A stretch of DNA of 64,000 nt from Corynebacterium amycolatum SK46 (GCF_000173655.1 NZ_ABZU01000002.1:124001-188000); one strand, 5' to 3'. Shown: positions 17,812 through 27,312, counted from the stretch's first letter. Translations and numbers: made by a program. Notes: generated by a model from the sequence alone, not told the origin.

Positions 17812-19002
17812 CTAACGAGCGCGGTAGATGCGCTTACAACCCTCAACACCGGTGAAGCTGAATGGACCGGTGCCAATCAGGGCGTCGTCTCCCAGGTTTG
17901 AGTACTCACCCGGATCTTCATGCGTCACCTGAGCGTGGCGGTAGTAGGTCGGGTCATCGAGCTTTACGCGTTCATCCAGTTCACGGGCATTATCTGCGGC
18001 ACGCAGCTGGGACTCGTAGCCCTCGACCACATTGCCGGTGAGGAACTCAGCAACCGAGCCGGAACCATAGGAGACAACAGCGACCTTCTTACCAGCCAGG
18101 TCCTTCTCGGTATCCAGCAGCGAGAGCAGACCGAAGTAGGCCGATGCTGTGTAGGAGTTACCGATGATGCGGTTGTACTTGGTGGTTGGGCCGAGCTGGC
18201 GGGCCTCGTCCTCTGCGGTGAGCTCCACCCCGTTATTGGCCGAAAGCTGCCGGTGCGCCTTGTAAGCCATCTTGGTAAATGGCTGGTGGTAGCTGAAGTA
18301 GTCAATCTCGCTGAAGTCCACACCGCCACGGGCACGGTAGTCCTCGTAAGCACCCTGAACAGCGTCGATGTAAGCGCCAATAGAGAGCTTGCCCTCCACC
18401 AACGCCTGGCTGCGGTGATTCGGACGCCAGAAGTCCATAACTTCGCGGGTGAAGACGCCCGAAACCGCATCGATAGCCAGGATGCGCGGATTAGCGGTCA
18501 CCAGCATGGCTACAGCACCTGCGCCCTGGGTCGGTTCCGCAGCGGTGTCCAGGTCATAGCGGGCAATGTCGGAGGCGACAACGATGACCTTCTCCTCCGG
18601 ATTGCGGGCCACCAGAGCGCACGCGAACTGCAGCGCCGCGGTACCGGAGTAGCAAGCCTGCTTCAGCTCAACAGAGCGCGCGTGCGGGGCAAGACCGACC
18701 AGCTCGTGGACATAGACAGCAGCGGCCTTCGACTGGTCAATACCGGTCTCTGTGGCGAACATGATGGTGCGCACGCCGTCGATACCGTGGCGGTCGACGA
18801 TCTTCTTCACCGCAGCCGCGGCCATCGTCACCGGATCTTCATCAGAGGCAACCACGCTGGAGCGTTCCTGCCCCAGGCCCTTGTGGTACTTTGCCGGTTC
18901 CGCTCCGAGTCGGGGCGCAATATCGGCGAGGTCAATGCAGTACGAACCCGTCGCAAAGGCGATGTCATCAATACCGATCGGGGTCACATTGCTTGTTGTC
19001 AT
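17812..19002 (-). CDS. hmgS: Hydroxymethylglutaryl-CoA synthase
   Basis: HMG-CoA synthase condenses acetyl-CoA with acetoacetyl-CoA in the mevalonate route to isopentenyl diphosphate. The 396-residue protein closely follows actinobacterial (Streptomyces-type) HMGS: GIDDIAFATGSYCIDL, MFATETGIDQSKAAAVYVHELVGL, VELKQACYSGTAALQFA with the acyl-accepting Cys, MDFWRPNHRSQALVEGK, YHQPFTKMAYKAH and IGNSYTASAYFGLLSLLD. It ends EGCKRIYRAR. I start at the ATG at 19002 (MTTSNVTPIGID), as the frame upstream has no family similarity. It is the last gene of the mevalonate set and is separated from hmgR by 210 bases with two inverted repeats. Confidence 0.95.
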   Translation of the reverse strand: MTTSNVTPIGIDDIAFATGSYCIDLADIAPRLGAEPAKYHKGLGQERSSVVASDEDPVTMAAAAVKKIVDRHGIDGVRTIMFATETGIDQSKAAAVYVHELVGLAPHARSVELKQACYSGTAALQFACALVARNPEEKVIVVASDIARYDLDTAAEPTQGAGAVAMLVTANPRILAIDAVSGVFTREVMDFWRPNHRSQALVEGKLSIGAYIDAVQGAYEDYRARGGVDFSEIDYFSYHQPFTKMAYKAHRQLSANNGVELTAEDEARQLGPTTKYNRIIGNSYTASAYFGLLSLLDTEKDLAGKKVAVVSYGSGSVAEFLTGNVVEGYESQLRAADNARELDERVKLDDPTYYRHAQVTHEDPGEYSNLGDDALIGTGPFSFTGVEGCKRIYRAR

Positions 19003-19156
19003 CAAAACCGTGCCTTCACTACCTCTACAGATTTTTAAGAAATAACGGGCAACGAAACATCCCCATGCCATCAGAACGGCCATCTGAGCAGTCATCAGGC
19101 CACGGGATATTTTGCCCACAAAATGTTAATTGCCTACTACAGAAATCTAGCGCGTT

Positions 19157-19195
19157 AACCTGAGATTTGTCTTAGGTTTTGCGAATTGTCGCAAA
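19157..19195. promoter_or_regulatory. Two adjoining inverted repeats between hmgR and hmgS
   Basis: AACCTGAGA-TTTG-TCTTAGGTT (19157-19178, one mismatch) runs directly into TTTGCGA-ATTG-TCGCAAA (19178-19195, perfect). They lie in the 210-base gap inside the otherwise compact mevalonate operon. They could form a regulatory RNA structure, a weak terminator or an operator for hmgS. Confidence 0.4.
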
Positions 19196-19212
19196 CAGCT
19201 ATTCACAAAGCA

Positions 19213-20268
19213 CTACTTCGCACGCTCGATAGAAACGTGCGCCTCCATCAGCTCACCCGGGTTCGTCTGTGCCGCGAGCAGGGAAAGCTCACCGCACCAG
19301 ACGATTGCCGCACAGCACGCTGCTAGACGACGGGCATTCTCGCCCGGTTCACGGTCCTCCTTGCAGCCCAGCGCCGTGAGATTCTTCTCCACGAAGTCCA
19401 AGCCCTTGCCGTTGCCCACGGAACCAACAATCAAATGTGGCAGGGTGCAGCTAAAGCGCACGGAGCCGTCGTCAAGCGCCTCTACCTGCGTCAGCCCCTG
19501 CGAACCTTCGACGATATTCGCAGCGTCCTGACCGGTAGCGAGGTAAAAGCCCAGCAGCATATTGGCGTAGTGCGCATTACCGCTGCGCAGCGAACCCGCC
19601 ATAATGGAGCCGACGAGGTTCTTGCGCTCGTTGAGCTCGGCCAGGCGCTTGGCAGTTGTGCGCAGACGCTCGCGGACAACCGGCTCCGGAATGACGGCCT
19701 CGGCGATCACGTACTTACCGCGGCCCAGAATGCCATTGACGGCGGAGGTCTTCTTATCGGTGCAGTAGTTGCCCGAGATAGAGCCATAGCCCAACTCTGG
19801 CATCTGCTCCATCAGATAGGACATCAAACGCTCAGATGCCAGCGTGGCCATGTTGTGGCCCGAGGCGTCACCGGAGAAGAAGTCAAAGCGGACAAAGAGC
19901 AGACGCGATGCGATCTGGAAGTGAATATCTACCAGCTTGGCAAAACGCGAGGAGGACTCCACGACCTTCTTCAGCTCGTCAGAACGAGACAGGATGTTGT
20001 CGCGTGCAACGACGGCATCAGCTGCCGAGTCGAGAGTGAAAATCACCGATCGGGTCATCTTCTCGCCGACGAAAGTGCAGGTAATGCCACCTTCGATCAT
20101 GCGGGAGACCTTCGCACCACGACCACACGACGGCCACAGCGGGGTCTCGTAAGTCGCCAGCGGAATCTTCACCTCGTCATTCATGACGTTGCCACTAATC
20201 CGCACCGGACCAATCCAGCTCAGTGGTACGTGTGCATATTCCAGGTCGTGCGAGCTCTTTTCAGCCAT
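19213..20268 (-). CDS. hmgR: Hydroxymethylglutaryl-CoA reductase
   Basis: HMG-CoA reductase makes mevalonate from HMG-CoA using NADPH. The 351-residue protein is the compact, membrane-anchor-free form, similar in sequence and length to the Streptomyces mevalonate-cluster enzyme as I recall it: SWIGPVRISGNV, PLATYETPLWPSCGRGAKVSR, MTRSVIF, FFSGDASGHNMATLASE (cofactor region), GSISGNYCTDKKTSAVNGILGRGK with the catalytic Lys, GQDAANIVEGSQG and HLIVGSVGNGKGL. The catalytic His region near the end reads GENARRLAACCAAIVWCGELSLLAAQ. It lies 93 bases after pmk; in Streptomyces clusters this interval contains a type II isomerase gene, which is absent here. Confidence 0.95.
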   Translation of the reverse strand: MAEKSSHDLEYAHVPLSWIGPVRISGNVMNDEVKIPLATYETPLWPSCGRGAKVSRMIEGGITCTFVGEKMTRSVIFTLDSAADAVVARDNILSRSDELKKVVESSSRFAKLVDIHFQIASRLLFVRFDFFSGDASGHNMATLASERLMSYLMEQMPELGYGSISGNYCTDKKTSAVNGILGRGKYVIAEAVIPEPVVRERLRTTAKRLAELNERKNLVGSIMAGSLRSGNAHYANMLLGFYLATGQDAANIVEGSQGLTQVEALDDGSVRFSCTLPHLIVGSVGNGKGLDFVEKNLTALGCKEDREPGENARRLAACCAAIVWCGELSLLAAQTNPGELMEAHVSIERAK

Positions 20269-20361
20269 TGTCCTAAGCGACCCTTTCTAGCTGCATGCAG
20301 CTTCGGTTCCCAGCTTCTGTAAATTTCAGCTGTCTTAAATTCTACGGTCAAAAAACTGTGG

Positions 20362-21447
20362 TCAAAGTTGAGCGGCCAGCCTCAGCGGCAACGACAGGAT
20401 GCCAGCTGCCTGCCAGCGCGCGGTGATGTCCGCGGCAGTCTCCTCGGCATCGGCACCATTTGAGACTCCCACCAGCGCGATTCCACAGTCACCACCACCG
20501 GAGCCGCTGCTCTTGCCTGCGGCCCCCGCGCCATCGGCGATGTCGGCGAGCGCTTTCAGTTTCTCCGTCTCGATGCACACAGCACGCTCACGCTCATAGT
20601 CCTGCAGCAGCGTCCGATTCTCACGCAGGCAGGCAAACGCCGCTGTGTGGTCGCCGTCGGCAAGCGCCTGCCAGAGTCTTTCGCTTATCGTCGAGACCCC
20701 GCGTACAAAATCACGGTCTGCGCCACCGGCCTTCTTCAACTGCGAGTCAGTCTTCACCGGACTGACCGTCCAGCCGACCAACAGTTGTAGCCCACCGAGG
20801 TCAGCGCGGGCATCAATGCGAAGATTCGGCCACGGTGCCGCCACGGCGGCGACAGCATCAGCCGCCACGAGTTCCGCGAGCGCCGTCGGATTCGGCCGAC
20901 GATAGAGCACCACCCCGCCGTGCGCGGAGCACGCGATATCGCCGCCGGAACCAGCCGCACCAGCCAGAAGCGTGGCCACCATCGCAATCTTGTACACGTC
21001 CAGCGAATTGAGCTCCAGACCAAGGTGCGCTCCCAGCGCACGAGTCACTGCCACAGCGACAGCCCCGGAGGATCCCAGGCCATACTTCGCACCACTGTCG
21101 GCGTCATCGAGGTCTGATTCAATGACGATATCGATGGAGCGCTCTGGGGTGTTTTCCAGCTCGCCCGCTGCAATGCGATAGACCAGGGAAATCGTATGGG
21201 TAGCGATGTCATCTGGTGCATCGATATCAATGATGCGCCCCTGCGGGCCGTAATAGCTGGAGTACACGCGAGAGACCGGCTGCGTTGGGCCGGCATCGTG
21301 GCACCGAACCGTCACATAGCGGTCGACTCCTGCGATGACGGCCAGCCCCTCGACATCCATCACCGCATATTCGCCGGTGAGATACAGTTTGCCACAGCCG
21401 CGGCCAATCGATTCACCTTCGATAGGTTCGCCCTTAGCGTTACTCAA
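20362..21447 (-). CDS. Phosphomevalonate kinase (GHMP family)
   Basis: This kinase converts 5-phosphomevalonate to 5-diphosphomevalonate. The 361-residue protein has the GHMP pattern: GKLYLTGEYAVMDVEG near the N-terminus, AKYGLGSSGAVAVAVTRALG (ATP loop, about 110-130), AGAAGSGGDIACSAHGGVVLYRR, and a C-terminal GKSSGSGGGDCGIALV. The start is a TTG at 21447, preceded by GGGGGAG, a good ribosome-binding site; the mvaD stop is 12 bases upstream. Position three in the mvk-mvaD-pmk-hmgR-hmgS order supports PMK over other GHMP kinases. Confidence 0.92.
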   Translation of the reverse strand: MSNAKGEPIEGESIGRGCGKLYLTGEYAVMDVEGLAVIAGVDRYVTVRCHDAGPTQPVSRVYSSYYGPQGRIIDIDAPDDIATHTISLVYRIAAGELENTPERSIDIVIESDLDDADSGAKYGLGSSGAVAVAVTRALGAHLGLELNSLDVYKIAMVATLLAGAAGSGGDIACSAHGGVVLYRRPNPTALAELVAADAVAAVAAPWPNLRIDARADLGGLQLLVGWTVSPVKTDSQLKKAGGADRDFVRGVSTISERLWQALADGDHTAAFACLRENRTLLQDYERERAVCIETEKLKALADIADGAGAAGKSSGSGGGDCGIALVGVSNGADAEETAADITARWQAAGILSLPLRLAAQL

Positions 21448-21459
21448 CTACTCCCCCAG

Positions 21460-22437
21460 CTACACCAGGTATGCGCCGGGGCCGGAGCCGGAAACCAGCA
21501 CGTCAATGTCCTCGAACTCCGCGCGGAAACGATCTGCGATGGTCTCAGCATCGCCGCTGCGACACAGGACCTTCACGTTCGGCCCGGCATCCATGGTGGC
21601 GTAGCACTCGGTGCCCTCGTCACGCAGCGTAGCGACGAGATCGAGAGCCGCCACTGAATCCGGATTCCAATAACGCACCGGAGGAAGAGCCCCCAGCATA
21701 GTGGCGTGCATGCGCATGGCATTGGCCTCGGCAAGCTCGCCGACCGCAGTGAAGTCCGCAGCGGCAATGGCGGCCTTCATGTCCTCGATATCACGGGGCA
21801 CCTGCTCCACCCAAGCCGGGAAGAACGGTGATGTCTCGACTGTGCGACGCATGGCGGCACGGCTGTCAATCTTCTTGCGGCCCGGGGCCAAAACCGCCAC
21901 GACCAGGGAGAGGTCCAGTCCGGAATCCGGCAGAGCCACTGCGTGGCTGGAAGCATCATCATCGCCGGGCAACCACTCGACGAGGCCGCCGAAAATAGAG
22001 CGACAGGCCGAGCCCGAACCGCGACGGGCCAAAGCCGAGAGCTGTTCCGGGGTGTAGTCCAGGCCGTAGGCCTTTGCCGCGGCCAGCGCGAGAGCGCCAA
22101 AACCCGACGCGGACGAAGCCAGCCCCGCACCCGTTGGAATCTCGTTGGTGCTGTTCACCTCTGCGAAGCTAGTGCTGCCCGCACGCTCGCGGACCAAATC
22201 CAAAAACTTCTGGACACGGGAGAGGTCCTTGCCCACCATCTCCTGGCCGTTCAAAGTGCCCGAGTCTGCGGTGACGCTGGGATCGTCGATAAGCGACACC
22301 GTGGTCGTCGTCGGAGCGATGCCCAGGGTAAGGGACAGCGAACCTGTGGCCGGTAGCTGCACGGCCTCATCGCGCTTGCCCCAGTACTTAATCAGGGCGA
22401 TGTTGGGATGAGCGACGGCGGTAGCGGTCGTGGTCAC
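21460..22437 (-). CDS. mvaD: Diphosphomevalonate decarboxylase
   Basis: This enzyme decarboxylates 5-diphosphomevalonate with ATP to give isopentenyl diphosphate. The 325-residue protein begins with a GTG at 22437 that overlaps the mvk stop (GTGA). Family motifs are clear: AHPNIALIKYWGKRDEAVQLPATGSLSLTL, STNEIPTGAGLASSASGFGALALAAAKAYGL, ARRGSGSACRSIFGGLVEW, YATMDAGPNVKVLC and VLVSGSGPGAYLV. The conserved catalytic Asp lies in TMDAGPN (about 270-276). It is coupled to mvk and lies 12 bases before pmk. Confidence 0.96.
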   Translation of the reverse strand: MTTTATAVAHPNIALIKYWGKRDEAVQLPATGSLSLTLGIAPTTTTVSLIDDPSVTADSGTLNGQEMVGKDLSRVQKFLDLVRERAGSTSFAEVNSTNEIPTGAGLASSASGFGALALAAAKAYGLDYTPEQLSALARRGSGSACRSIFGGLVEWLPGDDDASSHAVALPDSGLDLSLVVAVLAPGRKKIDSRAAMRRTVETSPFFPAWVEQVPRDIEDMKAAIAAADFTAVGELAEANAMRMHATMLGALPPVRYWNPDSVAALDLVATLRDEGTECYATMDAGPNVKVLCRSGDAETIADRFRAEFEDIDVLVSGSGPGAYLV

Positions 22438-23471
22438 GAGGGATTTACCTCCACAGTCCAAGTAGTAACAGCATTGGCGCCCATCATGGCATGGCTAATC
22501 AGTTCCGCGTGATCGGCAGACTCTGCCAGCGCCATCACGCAGCCACCGCAACCGGCACCAGTGAGCTTTGCACCGTGGGCACCTGCCAGACGTGCGGCAG
22601 TGACGAGATCAGTGATGGACTCATGCCCAACACCTAGTTCTTCTAGCGCTTCCTGCGCCGAGTCCATGCGATGCCCCAGACGGGCAAAATCGCCCTTGGC
22701 CAGGTTGTGCACCGCGCCATCGGCCAGCTGCCCCAAGTGGTCCAGCAGCTCTTGGCCGTGAACTCGATGGGAATCGACGAAACCACGCACGCGGGCAACG
22801 GCCAGCGACGTCGAGCCACGCACACCGGTATCCCCCAGCACCAGCCACATCTTCTTGGCCACCTTCAGCGGATGGAACTCACCCTGCTTGAAGTAAACCG
22901 GACGCGATGCACGGGCAACCGTGGCATCCAGGCCAGAGGGGTTACCGTGCGCCAGACGCTCAGCTTCCTGCACCAGGTCAAAGCGCTGACGCTCGGTCAA
23001 AGTGCCATCGGCGAGGTCCCGCACTGCGTCGATAAGCGCATGTGCCACAGCGGCAGAACCACCCAGCCCTGCAGCGGGCGGGATACCGGAGCGGAGACGA
23101 ACCAACAGGTCGCGTTCGGGAATACCGAAGGTGCGCAGCCCTGCTCGGAGTGCAGCGGCGATCGAGGCAAAGCGCTCCGGCAGCTCGTCAATGTCAATGA
23201 CCTCGCCGTCCATGGAAAACAGGACTGGAGAATCCTCCACGCGGTCAATCCACGCCATCGTGCGCAGCGACGTCACCGGCAGCGCGATAGCCGGCTTGCC
23301 ATAGACGACAGAGTGCTCGCCCAACAGAATCGACTTGGCATGGCCTTCACCGAATGCGGCACCCTGTTCATTGGCCAGGGCATAGAACTCCCCGGTCTCC
23401 AATTCCTCGGACTTGTCGAGGCCGAAGTCGTCGACGCTGGCGTTTTCTACGCTGGTCACGAAGCTACACAT
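22434..23471 (-). CDS. mvk: Mevalonate kinase
   Basis: Mevalonate kinase phosphorylates mevalonate at C5. It is a GHMP kinase with GEGHAKSILLGEHSVVYGKPAIALPV at the N-terminus, RSGIPPAAGLGGSAAVAHALIDAV as the ATP loop, GNPSGLDATVARASRPVYFKQG with the substrate-binding Asp, and LTGAGCGGCVMALAES near the C-terminus. The start is uncertain: the ATG at 23471 overlaps the idi stop by eight bases, while a GTG at 23459 is also possible. It is the second gene of the mevalonate set after idi. Confidence 0.94.
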   Translation of the reverse strand: MCSFVTSVENASVDDFGLDKSEELETGEFYALANEQGAAFGEGHAKSILLGEHSVVYGKPAIALPVTSLRTMAWIDRVEDSPVLFSMDGEVIDIDELPERFASIAAALRAGLRTFGIPERDLLVRLRSGIPPAAGLGGSAAVAHALIDAVRDLADGTLTERQRFDLVQEAERLAHGNPSGLDATVARASRPVYFKQGEFHPLKVAKKMWLVLGDTGVRGSTSLAVARVRGFVDSHRVHGQELLDHLGQLADGAVHNLAKGDFARLGHRMDSAQEALEELGVGHESITDLVTAARLAGAHGAKLTGAGCGGCVMALAESADHAELISHAMMGANAVTTWTVEVNPS

Positions 23472-24120
23472 CCCTTTCCGAAACCGACTGCGCGGCAGCC
23501 TGCGCCTCCGCGGGGCCATGAATACCCGGCACACCCGCAATGTCGAAACCGTACTTGGAGAACTTCTCCGCACCAACACCCCAGACGTGGTTAAACCACT
23601 CCGTCATCGGTTCGTTCGCGCGACGTTCTGCGAGCTCCTGCGGGGTCACGTACACCACTTCATCGACCTCATCGGGGTTGATATCCACCGACTTCGGATC
23701 GACGATGCCGGCGTACACGTGGTTGTACTCGTGCTCCGCCAGTCCCGAACGATCATCGATGACCTGGTAGATAACGATGCCGATTTCCTCCAACTGGGAA
23801 ACATCCGCACCGAGCTCTTCCTTCGCACGACGCTCAACGGCATCGGCCACCGGCTCCCCCGGCAGTGGGTGCGAGCAGGTCGCATTCGTCAGCAGCAGTG
23901 GTGAGTGATACTTCGACTCCGCACGGCGCTGCAGCAGCATGCGCCCCTGCTCATCAAAGAGGAAAAGAGAAAAAGCACGGTGCAAAATTCCCGGCGGAAC
24001 GTGTGCTTCAAGCTTGCCGACGGTACCGAGAACCCGACCATCAGAATCGACTACCTCTACCTGGATGTCGGCTTCACCCGGGGCAAAGCGGGCTTTAATG
24101 TCCTCTGGCGCGTCATTCAT
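23464..24120 (-). CDS. idi: Isopentenyl-diphosphate delta-isomerase, type I
   Basis: Idi interconverts isopentenyl and dimethylallyl diphosphate. The 218-residue protein is the type I (Nudix-fold, metal-dependent) enzyme: RAFSLFLFDEQGRMLLQRRAESKYHSPLLLTNATCSHPLPGE contains the catalytic Cys in TNATCSHP, and RAKEELGADVSQLEEIG is the Nudix-like segment. The later Glu motif appears as LAEHEYNHVYAG. The ATG at 24120 follows GGAGTGTGGAA. It begins 16 bases after glmM ends and overlaps mvk. Streptomyces-type mevalonate clusters usually carry the unrelated flavin-dependent type II isomerase, so this choice is notable. Confidence 0.95.
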   Translation of the reverse strand: MNDAPEDIKARFAPGEADIQVEVVDSDGRVLGTVGKLEAHVPPGILHRAFSLFLFDEQGRMLLQRRAESKYHSPLLLTNATCSHPLPGEPVADAVERRAKEELGADVSQLEEIGIVIYQVIDDRSGLAEHEYNHVYAGIVDPKSVDINPDEVDEVVYVTPQELAERRANEPMTEWFNHVWGVGAEKFSKYGFDIAGVPGIHGPAEAQAAAQSVSERDV

Positions 24121-24136
24121 TTCCACACTCCTGACT

Positions 24137-25480
24137 CTAGACTGCGGCCACAACCGCAGCTAACTCCCCGGCAATCTTGCGGGCCGATTCCGCATCGGCG
24201 GCCTCCACCATGACGCGGAAGAGCTCCTCGGTACCAGACGGGCGCAACAGCACGCGGCCGGTGGAACCCAGCTTCTCCTCGGCTGCATCGATGGCGGCCT
24301 TGACCTCATCAGACTCCAGAATTGCGGCCTTGTTGGACACCGGCACGTTGATAAGAGTCTGCGGCAGCACCTTCATCACGGAGGCCAGCTCAGCCAGAGA
24401 CTTACCGGTGCGTGCCATCCGCGCCATGAGGTACAGACCGGTGAGCGTGCCGTCACCAGTGGTGGCGTGATCCGGAATGACCACGTGCCCCGACTGCTCA
24501 CCGCCGAGCGAGTAACCGCCAGCGTTCAAATCAGCCAGCACATAGCGGTCGCCGACCTTGGTGGCACGCAGGGCAATATCGTTTTCCTCCATCGCCAGCT
24601 TGAGGCCAAGGTTACTCATCACAGTGGCCACCAGCGTGTTGTGGTGCAGTAGCCCCTCTTCCTTCATGGCCACGGCCAGGATGGCCATGATTTGGTCACC
24701 ATCGACGATGTTGCCCTGCGAATCCACAGCCAGGCAGCGGTCGGCATCGCCATCGTGAGCCAGACCCAGATCCGCGCCGTGCTCCAGCACTGCCGCGCGC
24801 AAAACCTCAATATGGGTGGAACCGCAGTTGTCGTTGATGTTGTAGGAGTTCGGCTTGTCGTGAATAGCGACGACATCGGCACCGGCGGCCGCGTACGCCA
24901 TGGGGGCGGCCTGCGAAGCAGCACCATTTGCACAATCCACCACGACACGAATGCCGTCGAGCTTGGTGCTGACCGCACGGGAGAGGTGGAACAGGTAGCG
25001 GTCGAGCCCGTCGGGGGCCTCCTCGATGACACGACCCACTCCGGTGCCTGTGGGGCCGGTCTCCGACAGGTTGTGGAGAGCGTGTTCGATTTCCTTCTCC
25101 ACCGCGTCGTCAAGCTTGGTGCCGCCCGCAGCGAAGAACTTGATGCCGTTGTCCGGCATGGGGTTGTGAGAAGCCGAAATCATCACACCCATGTCGGCAC
25201 CGTAATCGTCGGTGAGGAAAGCGACAGCCGGAGTGGGCAGCACGCCGACACGCAAAACGTCGACGCCCTGGGAAGCCATGCCGGCAGACAGCGCTGCGGC
25301 GAGCATCTCACCGGAGACACGCGGATCGCGGCCAACAATGGCCAGGGGACGACGCCCCGACGGATTCGTACCGCTAGTCAGCACAGTGGCCGCAGCAGCA
25401 CCCAGCCGCATTGCCAGCGGTGCGGTCAGAGTCTTATTCGCCAAACCGCGGACGCCATCAGTTCCGAAAAGACGTGCCAT
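24137..25480 (-). CDS. glmM: Phosphoglucosamine mutase
   Basis: GlmM interconverts glucosamine-6-phosphate and glucosamine-1-phosphate on the way to UDP-GlcNAc. The 447-residue protein has the normal length and starts [18 protein letters not shown]. The phosphoserine loop [17 protein letters not shown] lies at about 100-115, the metal loop [14 protein letters not shown] near 240, the sugar-binding GGEQSGHVV near 325 and the phosphate-binding [14 protein letters not shown] near 415. It lies downstream of rpsI and the wall genes, and its transcript may continue into the mevalonate genes because idi follows after only 16 bases. Confidence 0.97.
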   Translation of the reverse strand: MARLFGTDGVRGLANKTLTAPLAMRLGAAAATVLTSGTNPSGRRPLAIVGRDPRVSGEMLAAALSAGMASQGVDVLRVGVLPTPAVAFLTDDYGADMGVMISASHNPMPDNGIKFFAAGGTKLDDAVEKEIEHALHNLSETGPTGTGVGRVIEEAPDGLDRYLFHLSRAVSTKLDGIRVVVDCANGAASQAAPMAYAAAGADVVAIHDKPNSYNINDNCGSTHIEVLRAAVLEHGADLGLAHDGDADRCLAVDSQGNIVDGDQIMAILAVAMKEEGLLHHNTLVATVMSNLGLKLAMEENDIALRATKVGDRYVLADLNAGGYSLGGEQSGHVVIPDHATTGDGTLTGLYLMARMARTGKSLAELASVMKVLPQTLINVPVSNKAAILESDEVKAAIDAAEEKLGSTGRVLLRPSGTEELFRVMVEAADAESARKIAGELAAVVAAV

Positions 25481-25580
25481 TGTTGCTAGACCACTCCTTG
25501 GGGGTTATGAGTTTTGGTATCGCGGACTATTGCATTGTCAATGCTGTATTACTTTAGCCGGTCGCGCAGGCTAATCCAGA

Positions 25581-27275
25581 CTAGCCACAGGACACAATTG
25601 GCTGCGGGTCATAAACCGTAGTCTGAGTTTCACGCGAGATTTCCGAACCAGAGAGGTCCCGAATGACGCGTGTGTCGGAAGTGGTAAAGCCCTGCGCACC
25701 CGACGACGGCTGGCAAGAGCTGCCACTGACCTGCATGCGCTGCGGTTGCGTGTATGCCCAACGGCCACCATTAATGGACTCGACGTTGACCTTCTTCACA
25801 CCCTTGATGCGCACAGTGACGTCGGAGCCAGTAGTAACGGCCTCGATGAGAATCGGAGTGTCGGAGCTGTTCTTAAACGCTAGGTCGATTGCGCCCTCGT
25901 ACACCGTCGCCTCACGGCCGGCCGGGTAACGCGAAATGTAGTAACTGTGCGGGGTGTGCGCGACATCCTCCATGCCCGCAAAGTACGAAGCATTGTACAA
26001 AGTGGTGGCGAACTGGCTAATACCACCGCCGACAGCCTTATCCGCATGTCCGTTGAGGATGATGCCCGACTCGACAAAGCCCTGCGCAGTACCGCGCGGG
26101 CCCGTGTAGCCGTTCAGGCTGAATGTATCGCCCGGCGCCACGAATGCGCCGTTGACCATCTGCGACACCAGGGCAATGTTTGTGCCCGATGCCGAACTGA
26201 AGCCACCGGTGGTGAACTCACCAATGACATCATCGAAGGTGGCGCCTTCCGCTTGTTCGGTGGTGTAGGTGGCGGGCTGGTCCTCGTAGACCGCATCGAA
26301 CTCGCGCTTATCCGTCGAAGTCACACGCTCGGCGAAGTCCTTCATAGTTTCATCCCACTTCACAGCTACGCCATCAACCGAGGGGACCACTTCACGCGAA
26401 CCACCGCTGAAGCGTATCGACGCATTGCGCTTATCAACCTCAGAAGCAGCCAGCCCCTCCTCGAGGATCTCGCGTGCGCGGTCAACATTGATATCGGCAG
26501 CCAATCCGCCTGCGCGCGGCACAAAGCTGATGATTTCAGCCATGCGCTCCGGAGGAATTACACCATCTGTGCCATCGCGGCCCTTGGCAACAATGGGGCC
26601 CGACACCGCATCGGCGGCTTCTCCCTCAGCTGCCTCACGAACCTGATCCTCACCAATAGCCGGGTCGTGCGCGGTGGTCTCCACATCGATGCCCTCCGGT
26701 GACAACCACTTGGCGGCCAAATCCCCACTGACCGCATTGCGGTCGACATCTTGGCCGATGACCGGTGGAGTTGTTTCCACGCGGCCGTCGACAAGCTTGA
26801 CCTCACCATCGACGGGAGCAATAGTCAGTTCGCCGACGAGACGGTCGACCTGCGGCTCGAACTTAGAGCTATCGATATCGCTGACCAAATCCAGCTCACG
26901 GGTAGTAAAGAAACTGCGCACCCAGGTAACTGGGTTCGCCGTCTGCTTGCCCGCCTGCGCGACCGTCTTCTCCCAGTCGATGCTCAGCCCCGCCTCCTGG
27001 GGCAGAACCTCCGCCGTGCGTTCGCCGGCACGCAACGCCACTGGATGAGTGGAAAGATCACCGAGCTGCTCTTCGAGCTTCGCCTCAGCGTGATTCGCGC
27101 TCAGCGTGCTGATGTCAATTCCCGCAACGGTAGACCCGCGCGGGACATGGTCCTTATTCAGCACGTAATCGACAGCGTAAAACACACCGAAGATCGCGAA
27201 GATACCGAGGACGATGCCGAGGAAAATCTTTAATCCGCGGTGATTGGAAGAAGACTTTTGTTTGGCCACAGCCAC
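25581..27275 (-). CDS. VanW-family membrane-anchored cell-wall protein
   Basis: The 564-residue protein has a short cytoplasmic N-terminus, one membrane segment (about 14-36, LKIFLGIVLGIFAIFGVFYAVDYVL) and a long outer part. That part contains two repeats resembling the YoaR-like peptidoglycan-binding domain (PVALRAGERTAEVLPQEAGLSIDW; RNASIRFSGGSREVVPSVDGVAVKWDET) and a C-terminal VanW domain. VanW hallmarks are FTTGGFSSASGTNIALVSQMVNGAFVAPGDTFSLNGYTGPR and GGGISQFATTLYNASYFAG. The family is found in wall biology, but its activity is unknown. It lies 100 bases upstream of glmM in the same direction. Confidence 0.9.
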   Translation of the reverse strand: MAVAKQKSSSNHRGLKIFLGIVLGIFAIFGVFYAVDYVLNKDHVPRGSTVAGIDISTLSANHAEAKLEEQLGDLSTHPVALRAGERTAEVLPQEAGLSIDWEKTVAQAGKQTANPVTWVRSFFTTRELDLVSDIDSSKFEPQVDRLVGELTIAPVDGEVKLVDGRVETTPPVIGQDVDRNAVSGDLAAKWLSPEGIDVETTAHDPAIGEDQVREAAEGEAADAVSGPIVAKGRDGTDGVIPPERMAEIISFVPRAGGLAADINVDRAREILEEGLAASEVDKRNASIRFSGGSREVVPSVDGVAVKWDETMKDFAERVTSTDKREFDAVYEDQPATYTTEQAEGATFDDVIGEFTTGGFSSASGTNIALVSQMVNGAFVAPGDTFSLNGYTGPRGTAQGFVESGIILNGHADKAVGGGISQFATTLYNASYFAGMEDVAHTPHSYYISRYPAGREATVYEGAIDLAFKNSSDTPILIEAVTTGSDVTVRIKGVKKVNVESINGGRWAYTQPQRMQVSGSSCQPSSGAQGFTTSDTRVIRDLSGSEISRETQTTVYDPQPIVSCG

Positions 27276-27312
27276 TTACTTTACCGTGAAAACAGTATTA
27301 ACTAGATTTTTA

